DNA of 13,694 bases from Acidobacteriaceae bacterium (GTDB lineage: Bacteria > Acidobacteriota > Terriglobia > Terriglobales > Acidobacteriaceae): NCBI GenBank assembly GCA_003156495.1, contig PMHC01000200.1, forward strand, positions 1 through 13,694, read 5' to 3'. The notes under the pieces are model-generated. The model made no database searches. It had not been told where the DNA came from and worked only from the letters and a program-made list of their open reading frames with translations. Made by a program: the position numbers and the translations under genes. Shown piece after piece: positions 1 to 6,941 of this stretch. How positions within the stretch are numbered: the first letter of the stretch is position 1; every line of letters starts with the position of its first letter.

Positions 1-770
1 GCCACCATGAACTCCTCGATCAACCCCGTGGCGCGATTCTTTTCCTGGCGCGAGATTTCGATCGCGTCATCGGCCAGCATCACCGGCCGCGTCTCGATCG
101 TCTCCAGATCGAGCGCGCCGTTCTGGAAGCGGTTGCCCTCCATGCGCCGCGCCGCCTCGTCTTGCAGCTTGATCTGACTGGCCAAACCGGCATTGGCGGC
201 AATTTTGGCCGGCGGATCGGCCTTGCCCTCAAGCCACGCGCCCACGCTCGGGTAGGCCAGTTGCGCACGGTTGCGCACCAGCGCGCGATAGGCCTTGCCG
301 TCCGAAACGGTTCCGTCGGCAGCGACAACGAATTCGATCGCCACCGCCGCGCGGTCCTCGTTTTCATTCAGCGAGGTAATCCCCTCCGACAGTTCCGTCG
401 GCAGCATGGGAAAGACCTTTACGCCCGTGTAGACCGAGGTGGTCTCGAACTGCGCGTGGGTATCGATTGCCGTGCCCTTGTACACGCGCGCATCCACGTC
501 GGCCACGCCCACCAACACGCGAATGCGGCCGTCGGCCAGCCGTTCGGCCCATTCGATCTGGTCCAGATCTTTCGAGCTGTCGTTATCGATCGACGACCAA
601 AGTAGACTGCGCAGGTCCGTAAAGTCACCGGAAGAGGCGTCCGGCTGCGCTTGAATCGCCGCCAGTTCGCTCGCGGTTTCAGCGGGAAAATCCGGTTTGA
701 AGCCGTGCTCGAGCATCGCCGCATGGGCAGCGGCTACAAGGTTGAAATGATATGGATGGATGGAAGGCAT
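1..770 (-). CDS. RNase II/RNase R-family (RNB domain) exoribonuclease, N-terminal part
   Basis: The protein begins at ATG 770 and runs off the left edge, leaving 256 complete codons. AGGAG lies 11 nt before the start. An RNB catalytic domain begins at about residue 50. SIDNDSSKDLDQIEW (60-74) aligns with the metal-binding segment of E. coli RNase II (IDSASTEDMDDA), and VGVADVDARV (87-96) is the next conserved block. IEEFMV at the edge matches the later RNB block. Family role: processive 3'-5' hydrolysis of RNA in the cytoplasm, using Mg2+ held by an Asp cluster. Asp62, Asp68 and Asp70 match D201, D207 and D209, but Gln71 replaces D210. I recall DLDQ from a subgroup of bacterial RNB proteins, so this may be normal there. 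The N-terminal cold-shock domains of classical RNase II/R are absent; only about 50 residues precede RNB. The family call is firm; the choice between RNase II and R is not. Confidence 0.87.
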   Translation of the reverse strand, partial: MPSIHPYHFNLVAAAHAAMLEHGFKPDFPAETASELAAIQAQPDASSGDFTDLRSLLWSSIDNDSSKDLDQIEWAERLADGRIRVLVGVADVDARVYKGTAIDTHAQFETTSVYTGVKVFPMLPTELSEGITSLNENEDRAAVAIEFVVAADGTVSDGKAYRALVRNRAQLAYPSVGAWLEGKADPPAKIAANAGLASQIKLQDEAARRMEGNRFQNGALDLETIETRPVMLADDAIEISRQEKNRATGLIEEFMV

Positions 771-791
771 TCGATCTTTCGCTCCTGCGAT

Positions 792-810
792 TGTCTGTTC
801 GAACACGACA
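792..810. promoter_or_regulatory. Operator-like palindrome in the leader of the RNB gene
   Basis: TGTTCGAACA (796-805) is a perfect 10-bp palindrome. It is flanked by TGTC and GACA with a single extra base on one side, giving a 14-bp symmetric site with a bulge. It lies about 25 bp upstream of the RNB start codon. The protein that would bind it is unknown, and chance occurrence is possible. Confidence 0.25.
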
Positions 811-843
811 GGCCAGCCTATCACGGCCGGATGATTCTTCCGG

Positions 844-877
844 CAAAAATAAAGGGCGACCGGACCCCCGGCCGCCC
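844..877 (-). terminator. Intrinsic terminator downstream of the S53-family gene
   Basis: Hairpin 854-877 has stems GGGCG/CGCCC and CCGG/CCGG, separated by one A/C mismatch, with a 4-nt loop. In minus-strand RNA it is followed directly by a U-rich tract (TTTATTTTTG, 853-844). It lies 22 nt past the stop codon of the S53-family gene, so it should separate that transcript from the RNB gene. Confidence 0.8.
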
Positions 878-899
878 TCGCCTTTTCCGTTTTGCCCGT

Positions 900-3800
900 C
901 TACTTCGCCGTCACGTTCACCGTAAAGTACAGCGTCTGGCTGGGAACAACATTATCGGTGTAGGGCATGGCCGTCACCTTGAGCGTAACCTCGCCAAGCG
1001 GGGTTCCTGTATTCGAAATGGTGGTGTTGTTGCTGCAGCCAATGCCGCCGCTTACCAATCCCGCCAAAAGCAGAATCAGAACCAGTAACTGCCGTGGTCC
1101 CCGGCCCAAAAAGATGCGCGCGCGGCCCCCGAAAGGCAGCAGGAAAAATGCCAGCACGGCCAGCGCCATGCCGCCTGCGGCTTGCGGCCATCCGGCCTTG
1201 GGCTGGCGCGGCCTGCGCAGCGCCGAATACTCCGGTCCGCCGGTCGTGTAAGTGGTTACCGTAAAGGTCGCCGTGCCGGTGGGTGTAATCTGCTGCGGGC
1301 TGGTGCCGCAGCTCATATCGTCCGCCGTGGCCACGGTGCAGATCACCTGTACTGTGCCGGTGTAGCCACCCAGGCTGGTGATGTCGAAGCTCACCGTGCC
1401 AGAGCTGCCCTTGGCTATATTGAGAACTACCGGATTGCTCGAGTCTGCCGCCAGCGTGAAGCCTTCCACGGTGATCGACAGCGCGCTTGAGGTGGCCGAA
1501 GCGTACGTGCTATCGCCGGAGTAAAGCGCCGTCACCGAATCGACGCCGCCGTCCAGCTTCTGCGTCGTAAGCGTCGCCACGGCGGAGTAATTTGCGTCGC
1601 CCGTCGAAGTCAACGTCGCGTTGCCCAGCTTCGTCGTGCCTTCATAAAAGGTCACCGTGCCGGTGGGAACCGTGGTCAGGCTGCTCGGAACTACGGTGGC
1701 GGTCAACGTCACCGCCGTGCCGGACAAAACCGCGGTGGAACTTGCCGTAAGAGTTACCGTCGCCATCGCCTTGGTCGCGGTCAGCGTTGTCGTGGCCGAG
1801 GTTGCCGTGGCGTAATTGCTGTCGCCCGCGTAAACGGCGTAGATCGTGGTTGTGGTCGAGGAGATACTCACCCCGGTAAATGATGCCGTGTACACACCGC
1901 TGGTGGTACTCGCCGTATACGTCGATGTTGTGCCCACCGCCGTGCCGTTGACGTAGAGCGTGGTAACGCCGGTCGGCGCGGCGCTGCCCACTGACGAAGC
2001 GGTGAGCGTTGCCGTCACCGAAATTGTCGCGCCTACCGCCGGAGAAGTTGTCGACGGCGTAATTGTCAGCGTCGTCTTGCTCTGCCCCACGGTTACGGTC
2101 ATCAGCGTGCCGGAGTTCACATTGGAATAAGTCGATGTGTCGGCGCTGTCGAAATAGACTCCCAAATTGTAAGTGCCGGTGCTGTTCGAGCTGCCGTCGT
2201 GTGTCAGCAGATTTTCAATCTCGATTGGCCCGTACGTTGTAGAACTGCCGGTTGAGGCGCTGCCGCTCGACGTCAGCGCGACGTTATTCATCAGTGCATC
2301 GCCGTTGTAGCTCTCGTTATAGATCGCCACCGTGCCGGTGGGAATGCCCGCGGCAGTCGGATCGACGACCTTGATCGTAAAGGTGACTTCCTCCGTTGGG
2401 CTGTAGGGCCCAGCCGGCGTGGCGGTCAGCGTCACTGTCGGCGTCGTTGCCGCCGTCGCGTAAGAGATGACCAGATGGTTCACCAGTTGCGCCACGTCGG
2501 GAACGCCCAGCCCGGTCGCCAGGTCGTAGCCCGAAGCGGCGGAGTAGCCGATCTGGCCGGTCGAGCTGCAACCCGTGCTGCCTGCCGTGCACGACAGTTG
2601 CGTCGTTCCCTGCGCCACATCGTTGAATACGCCGCTGGCCGAAGCCGACTGGCTGGTGACGTAGAGCAATGGCGCCAAGTTGCCGACGGCTCCATACTTT
2701 TGATCGATAAGCGCCGCCACGCCGGCAAAATAGGCCGTGGCCGAACCGCTGCCGCCAGCGCGGACCAGCGTGCAGCCGGAGCCCGAAGAGGCGTCGCTGC
2801 TGAGGCAAAATGCCAAGCCAGTGTTCGTGCTGGTATCGAGCGCCGTAGGCAACGCCAGATCCGGCAGCAGGCGTTTGGAGGTCGAGCTTGCATCGGAGGC
2901 GACCTTCTGCGTGGAAGCACTCTGCCAACTCGGCCGCGTGTAGAGCGTGCTTTGGCCGCCGCCGCCGGCATAGGCCGGATCGGCGGTGCTGACCGGCGAC
3001 CAGGCGGCCAGCGCCGTAGCGCCCGCCGTAGCGCCGCTCGTGCCGTAACCGGCCGCGCCCACTACGGTGTTCCATTGCGTGGAGGCCAGCGCATTCACGC
3101 CGTAGCCGGTGCCGATCGTAGCCGTTCCTCCCGCCGGAGTGCAGGCCGCCGCGCCGCCATCGCCAGAAGCGGCAATGATCGTAATGCCTTCGGCCGCCGC
3201 CTGCTGATAGAGGGCGGTGTAAAACTGCTGATGCGCGGAACTCAACCCGGATTCGCAAGCCGAGTAGCCAACAGCTACCACATTGGCCAAATTTTGATCG
3301 ACAATCGCCGCCAGCGATAGATCTACGCCGTCGGTGGCCAGCGTTGAAGCCGCGGGCACAAGCTGAATTTGCGCACCGGGAGCGACCGCGCCCGCCCACG
3401 AAGCCGCCAGCGTCGCAGCGGCCTGGTCGTCTGTCAGGCCGGGATCGGAGCCGTTGAGCGTCACTTTAAGCGGCGAGGTCGCCACTCCGAATGCGGTACG
3501 GAATGCGGCAACGTCGCTGCTGTTCACGTTGCTGCGCGAAGCGATCGCGACTGTTTCGCCTGTCCCGGTCACGCCCGCCGTGTTGAGGCTGGTAAGGTCG
3601 ACCAGTTGCGCGGCGAGCTTGGGCGTAAGCGCGGCGGCGCCGGAGGGCGAAGTAAGCGCCGCCAGATCGGAGCTGGAGGTCGTAAGAGACTCGGGCGTGG
3701 TCAGCGCTGATGCGGCCAGCGAGCCGTCGAGCGAAACCAATCCGGCGATGACCGGCGCTAGCGCCGAAGGAAGCGAAATATTGTTCTCTATTACCGCACG

Positions 3801-4322
3801 CTTGGTGCCGGAGACGGAAACCAGTTGAACCGTCGTGCTAAAAGTCCGCTCAACCTGCGCTACCGTTCCAGAAAACTCGATCCAGCCACGGCCGGCGGGG
3901 AGCGACTCTACGGCAAAGCCCTCGCTTTCGAGCCAGGAAACAACCGCGGCGGCATCCGTGGCGCTTACCGCGTAGCTTTGCGCAAATGCGGCCGGCGTCA
4001 GCCATTGGTGATTATTCGACGAAGCGGAATTTTGCAGGCTGGCGAGCTCGCTGGTAAGCGCCTGTTGCTGCGTCGACGAAGGCTTTAGCAAAAGCAGTAT
4101 TCTGCTCAAATTTTGGCTGGAAGAGGCTGTGCCCAGATCGGTTGCGAAGGCGTTACTCGGTGGCTTGCTATCGGCGATGGCGACAGACGCACTCGTACGC
4201 CAATCGCTCGTTACACGCGATGCCGCCACCGTCGCACTACTCTGCGCCGTTGCGCAGGGGGCGGCAAAAAGGCTGGTCAAAAAAACCGTTGCAAGCGGTA
4301 GATCAAAACCTCTTAACTGCAT
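900..4322 (-). CDS. Secreted S53-family (pro-kumamolisin) protein with Ig-like repeats; probably catalytically inactive
   Basis: The product has 1140 residues. GAGGAG lies 4 nt before ATG 4322. Order of parts: signal peptide (about 1-27, ending ATAQS); pro-kumamolisin propeptide (about 72-200); S53 domain (about 245-620) with SGDGG at 386-390 and the Ca-site-like GYDLATGLG at 598-606; three or four Ig-like repeats (about 628-1030) with recurring PTGTVTFY-type strands; two short hydrophobic segments (about 1050-1065 and 1078-1095) around an Arg-rich linker; then a last beta-type tail. S53 enzymes are acid endopeptidases using a Glu/Asp/Ser triad. The segment usually reading E-x-x-L-D before (V)E-x-AGAxAPGA is AATLAASWAGAVAPGA here, so Ala302 and Ala306 replace Glu and Asp. 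The nucleophile motif GGTS reads GGSG, with Ser527 next to it. The oxyanion Asp388 is kept. I infer a cell-surface binding or structural protein, not an active protease. It is the last gene before a terminator. Confidence 0.88.
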   Translation of the reverse strand: MQLRGFDLPLATVFLTSLFAAPCATAQSSATVAASRVTSDWRTSASVAIADSKPPSNAFATDLGTASSSQNLSRILLLLKPSSTQQQALTSELASLQNSASSNNHQWLTPAAFAQSYAVSATDAAAVVSWLESEGFAVESLPAGRGWIEFSGTVAQVERTFSTTVQLVSVSGTKRAVIENNISLPSALAPVIAGLVSLDGSLAASALTTPESLTTSSSDLAALTSPSGAAALTPKLAAQLVDLTSLNTAGVTGTGETVAIASRSNVNSSDVAAFRTAFGVATSPLKVTLNGSDPGLTDDQAAATLAASWAGAVAPGAQIQLVPAASTLATDGVDLSLAAIVDQNLANVVAVGYSACESGLSSAHQQFYTALYQQAAAEGITIIAASGDGGAAACTPAGGTATIGTGYGVNALASTQWNTVVGAAGYGTSGATAGATALAAWSPVSTADPAYAGGGGQSTLYTRPSWQSASTQKVASDASSTSKRLLPDLALPTALDTSTNTGLAFCLSSDASSGSGCTLVRAGGSGSATAYFAGVAALIDQKYGAVGNLAPLLYVTSQSASASGVFNDVAQGTTQLSCTAGSTGCSSTGQIGYSAASGYDLATGLGVPDVAQLVNHLVISYATAATTPTVTLTATPAGPYSPTEEVTFTIKVVDPTAAGIPTGTVAIYNESYNGDALMNNVALTSSGSASTGSSTTYGPIEIENLLTHDGSSNSTGTYNLGVYFDSADTSTYSNVNSGTLMTVTVGQSKTTLTITPSTTSPAVGATISVTATLTASSVGSAAPTGVTTLYVNGTAVGTTSTYTASTTSGVYTASFTGVSISSTTTTIYAVYAGDSNYATATSATTTLTATKAMATVTLTASSTAVLSGTAVTLTATVVPSSLTTVPTGTVTFYEGTTKLGNATLTSTGDANYSAVATLTTQKLDGGVDSVTALYSGDSTYASATSSALSITVEGFTLAADSSNPVVLNIAKGSSGTVSFDITSLGGYTGTVQVICTVATADDMSCGTSPQQITPTGTATFTVTTYTTGGPEYSALRRPRQPKAGWPQAAGGMALAVLAFFLLPFGGRARIFLGRGPRQLLVLILLLAGLVSGGIGCSNNTTISNTGTPLGEVTLKVTAMPYTDNVVPSQTLYFTVNVTAK

Positions 4323-4500
4323 CCCACTCCTCGCTTAGCAGATTCCAGTCGGCATTGCGCAGAATCATAAGGCCAATCGCTTCCCTTTTACGCAGCGGAA
4401 ATTTTCACGCCGTTCGCCCCTGGGGAGTATGGCCTCTTTTTTTGCGCTTCGCACTGATTGTATAGCGAGTTACGGGAATCAGATAACAGATTCTATTCTC

Positions 4501-5967
4501 TTATCGTATTCCTAGATCGGAGAGCACCTTCGGCTTGGCCTCATCGACGGCCAATAGATTGTGGCAAGCCGAGCAGTCCTGCGTAATGCTTGTGCCGTTT
4601 TTAGCAGCATGGTCGCCATCGTGGCAGCGGAAACAGCCGGGATAATTCTGGTGACCGATATGGTTCGGATGTGTTCCCCAGGTCACCTTCATGAAGGGGA
4701 AAACATTCTGGTTGTAAAGCGTTGCCAACTCCAGGCCGGCGGCTTTTACCAGATCGGCCTTCTGCGTGAGGAGCTCTGGATGCTGGCTACGATAAAAAGC
4801 CGCAAGCTGCTGAGGAATTTTCGCGTTGGCCTCTTCCGGGCTGGCATAGGCGGTTTTCAACAACTCCAACCCCTTTTTGTGGATAAAAGGAAGCGACGGA
4901 CTGATGGCGCCGTCGGCCATGGCCCGGTTCAGCGCCTCTTCCGCGGTCATAAATGTATGCGCGGCGCGATTGTGGCAATCGATGCAGTCCATCGTTCGCC
5001 GCTCGCCTTGGGGCTGGCCGCCATTCAGGGCCGAAGCGACATAGGTCGTCTTCGATCCATCGGCATTCTGCCGCTCGACCCAGGGAATCGCCGTGCGCGT
5101 CGGGTCTGTGGCGATGTACTCGATGTGCCCCAAATGCACACCGTGAATGCCGGTGCGGTGCGAAAACGAGTCTTCGCCGCCCAGATGCAGAATCAGCACC
5201 GTCTCCGTTTCGGTGTTCTGCTCGTCGTCAGCAAAGCTGGACTTGACCAGCAACTTATCGCCGTCAAAACGCGTCGGCGTGTGGCAGCCCTCGCAGATCA
5301 CTCGCGCCGGACGCAGACTGGTCACCGGCGAGGGAATCGGCGTTGGATAGTTGGGAAAAATTTTGGGCGCCAGCGAGGCCAGCGGATGAAAGGTAACTTC
5401 AAGCAGTTGCTTGGTGCCGTTGACCTTGGCGCTTAAGTAGGCTTCAGCGCCCGCGCCAATGTGGCACTCGGCGCAGGCCACGTGCGAGTGCGCGGAGATT
5501 TTGTAGGCGGTGTACTCCGGCGTCATTACGTGGCAGGAGCGGCCGCAGAACTGCGGCGAATCCATGTATCCCATGCCGCGATAGCTGGCCGCGGCGACGA
5601 TGAGAAAGTTAACGATCGTGGCGGCCAACACAATGTCGATGCCGTGGCGAAAGACGGGGTCGTTGAGGTCGATCTTAGGAAACTCGACGGGAATCTGCCC
5701 GGCCTTGTGTAGCTTTCTGCGTCTGATCCAAATGCCTACGGGAATCAGAGCAAGCCCCAGAACGAAGAGCGCCGGCAGTATGAGGATAAAGATAATGCCC
5801 AGATAGGGATTTTCATCGACGTGGCCGAAGAGCTCGATCAGCCAATAGCCGATTGTTGTCACGCCGGAGGCGGTCGTGAGCGCGCCCCCCGCCAGGCTGA
5901 CGGGATTGTTGCCGAAAAACAGTGCGGGGCGAAGCCAGCTTTCGCGAAATTTTTCAAAAAGCGACAC
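4501..5967 (-). CDS. ImcH-like NapC/NirT-family inner-membrane multihaem cytochrome c (quinol dehydrogenase)
   Basis: The 488-residue product starts at GTG 5967, with GAGG 4 nt upstream. Three hydrophobic helices (about 22-47, 55-80 and 108-130) precede a periplasmic haem domain. Haem sites: CGRSCH (141-146, three residues between the cysteines), CAECH (165), CEGCH (225), CIDCH (328), CFRCH (445) and CSACH (465), giving six haems. NapC/NirT proteins oxidise membrane quinol and pass electrons to periplasmic cytochromes. The three-helix N-terminus with a longer haem domain recalls Geobacter ImcH, needed for higher-potential extracellular acceptors, rather than one-helix CymA/NapC. ImcH has seven haems as I remember it, so the match is by architecture. 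It is the last gene of the conduit operon, 74 bp after a small cytochrome gene. No clear intrinsic terminator follows it. Direction of electron flow cannot be read from sequence. Confidence 0.85.
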   Translation of the reverse strand: MSLFEKFRESWLRPALFFGNNPVSLAGGALTTASGVTTIGYWLIELFGHVDENPYLGIIFILILPALFVLGLALIPVGIWIRRRKLHKAGQIPVEFPKIDLNDPVFRHGIDIVLAATIVNFLIVAAASYRGMGYMDSPQFCGRSCHVMTPEYTAYKISAHSHVACAECHIGAGAEAYLSAKVNGTKQLLEVTFHPLASLAPKIFPNYPTPIPSPVTSLRPARVICEGCHTPTRFDGDKLLVKSSFADDEQNTETETVLILHLGGEDSFSHRTGIHGVHLGHIEYIATDPTRTAIPWVERQNADGSKTTYVASALNGGQPQGERRTMDCIDCHNRAAHTFMTAEEALNRAMADGAISPSLPFIHKKGLELLKTAYASPEEANAKIPQQLAAFYRSQHPELLTQKADLVKAAGLELATLYNQNVFPFMKVTWGTHPNHIGHQNYPGCFRCHDGDHAAKNGTSITQDCSACHNLLAVDEAKPKVLSDLGIR

Positions 5968-5986
5968 GTTACCTCAACCTCCACGG

Positions 5987-6008
5987 CTCGCCGGCCTTCG
6001 CCGACGAG
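5987..6008 (-). other. Intercistronic hairpin before the ImcH-like gene
   Basis: CTCGCCGGC (5987-5995) and GCCGACGAG (6000-6008) form a 9-bp stem with one G-U pair and a 4-nt loop. It ends about 20 nt before the GTG start, just upstream of the ribosome-binding region. No U-tract follows on the minus strand, so it is not a terminator. It could protect mRNA ends or set the relative expression of the genes on either side. Confidence 0.45.
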
Positions 6009-6041
6009 TCGCGATTCGAATTTTTGCGGCTTGAACTTCGC

Positions 6042-6356
6042 CTACTTCAGAGTTTTGAAGTACACGGCCACATCCTTTACCTGCGCATCGCTCAGGCCGG
6101 CAACGGGCTTCATCTTGCCCTTGCCGTTTTTGATTACGGCCGCAATCTGCGCCACGCTCAGCGACTTAATCGCCGGATCGCTCGCCGGCTTAATTCCCAT
6201 GGCTTTAGCCATGCCCGCGCTGGGCGTGCCGGTAGCGCCATGGCACATCGCGCATTTGGCTTTATAAGTAGCCGCGCCATCTTCGGCAAAGCTGATGGAA
6301 CCGGCCAACATAAACATCGCGGCCAACATGATCGGGGTACAAACGCTCTTTCTCAT
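6042..6356 (-). CDS. Small periplasmic monohaem cytochrome c (copy 1)
   Basis: The product has 104 residues from ATG 6356, chosen because AAGGAG sits 7 nt upstream and the resulting N-terminus (MRKSV...) is a normal signal peptide. An in-frame ATG at 6377 also has AGAGG nearby and would add seven residues. The signal peptide ends near SISFAE (about 20-25). The haem site is CAMCH (35-39) in YKAKCAMCHG, and Met82 in GKGKM is the likely sixth ligand, so this is a class I-type cytochrome. Family role: a soluble one-electron carrier, here probably between the ImcH-like quinol dehydrogenase encoded immediately downstream and the outer-membrane conduit. It is a close paralogue of the gene just upstream, with the haem and Met ligands at identical positions, so it probably arose by tandem duplication. 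Confidence 0.88.
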   Translation of the reverse strand: MRKSVCTPIMLAAMFMLAGSISFAEDGAATYKAKCAMCHGATGTPSAGMAKAMGIKPASDPAIKSLSVAQIAAVIKNGKGKMKPVAGLSDAQVKDVAVYFKTLK

Positions 6357-6409
6357 CGTTACGCTCCTTGGGTTCATTGAAATCCTCTAAAGTTTTTCCG
6401 CCCGCGAAC

Positions 6410-6730
6410 TTACTTGGCGAAACTCCGGAAGTGCTCCACGGCGGCTTTGATCTCGGCGTCGGTCAACTTGCCTTTATAGGCCGGCATTTTGCCTTTGCCG
6501 TTGGCGGTTACAGCAATCATCTGCGCCGCGCTTTGCGACTTGATCGCCGGATCGCTGGCCGGCTTGACGCCCATCGCCTTGGCCATTGCCGGACTCGGCG
6601 TGCCCTGCGCGCCATGACAGCTCTGACACTTGGCCTTGTACACCGCCTCTCCAGAGGACTGGGCTAAACCCGCCGCGCCGGCGAGAATGATGGCGGCAAG
6701 AGCGGCATAAAACCAACTCGTTTTCTTCAT
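6410..6730 (-). CDS. Small periplasmic monohaem cytochrome c (copy 2)
   Basis: The product has 106 residues from ATG 6730, with AGGAG 7 nt upstream. The open frame extends to 6811, but the extra residues resemble neither a signal peptide nor the paralogue. The signal peptide is MKKTSWFYAALAAIILAGAA, cleaved near GLAQS. The haem site is CQSCH (35-39), the likely axial Met is Met82 in GKGKM, and a C-terminal helix follows (about 90-104). It shares the blocks MAKAMG and KPASDPAIKS with copy 1, 53 bp downstream. Expected role: shuttling electrons across the periplasm between the inner-membrane ImcH-like protein and the decahaem protein. Copy differences lie mainly near the haem (CQS versus CAM) and after Met82 (PAYKGK versus KPVAG), so the two may differ in redox potential or partner. 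Confidence 0.88.
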   Translation of the reverse strand: MKKTSWFYAALAAIILAGAAGLAQSSGEAVYKAKCQSCHGAQGTPSPAMAKAMGVKPASDPAIKSQSAAQMIAVTANGKGKMPAYKGKLTDAEIKAAVEHFRSFAK

Positions 6731-6803
6731 CGCATAACTCCTATTCATTTCTCGGATTGCCGCTGCACGGAATCCGGCAAAATCATCAGCAAACCATAGG
6801 CAA

Positions 6804-6941
6804 TAGAGCAAATCTCTTGTAGGTTAGAGTGGCTTTGAAGGGGCGCGGCTTCAGCCGTGCCGTAAACTAAATCAAATCTACGTGGTCTTCAGGCCCCGAA
6901 GGGACGTTTTTCCCCTCTATACCATCAAGTGATTTGCTCTA
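6804..6941. repeat. 138-bp imperfect inverted repeat with 11-bp termini (MITE/REP-like)
   Basis: TAGAGCAAATC (6804-6814) is exactly inverted as GATTTGCTCTA (6931-6941). Further in, CTTG/CAAG, GGT/ACC and AGAG/CTCT continue the pairing. The interior holds CGGC-ttca-GCCG (about 847-858 after 6000) and GGGGC/GCCCC (6840-6844/6893-6897). The ends can be read as GAGCAAATC termini flanked by TA, as for IS630/Tc1-derived MITEs. The right end supplies the TAG stop of the beta-barrel gene. The GGCACGGCTGAAGCC-type core resembles interspersed repeats I recall from Acidobacteriota. It could also act as a processing or termination structure between the barrel and the cytochromes. Confidence 0.5.

Noticed and set aside
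2475..3320. 281-codon open frame on the plus strand inside the S53-family gene
   Set aside because: Antisense shadow of a GC-rich gene: Arg/Ala/Gly-rich composition, no recognisable domain, and it lies fully opposite a well-supported domain protein.
4438..4456. TTTTTTT plus TGCG/CGCA small hairpin as a terminator
   Set aside because: The T-run precedes the stem on the plus strand and reads as A on the minus strand, so the order is wrong for either direction; the stem is only 4 bp.
4470..4495. GAATC/GATTC inverted repeat after the ImcH-like gene as a terminator
   Set aside because: Only a 5-bp stem with an 8-nt loop and no U-tract.
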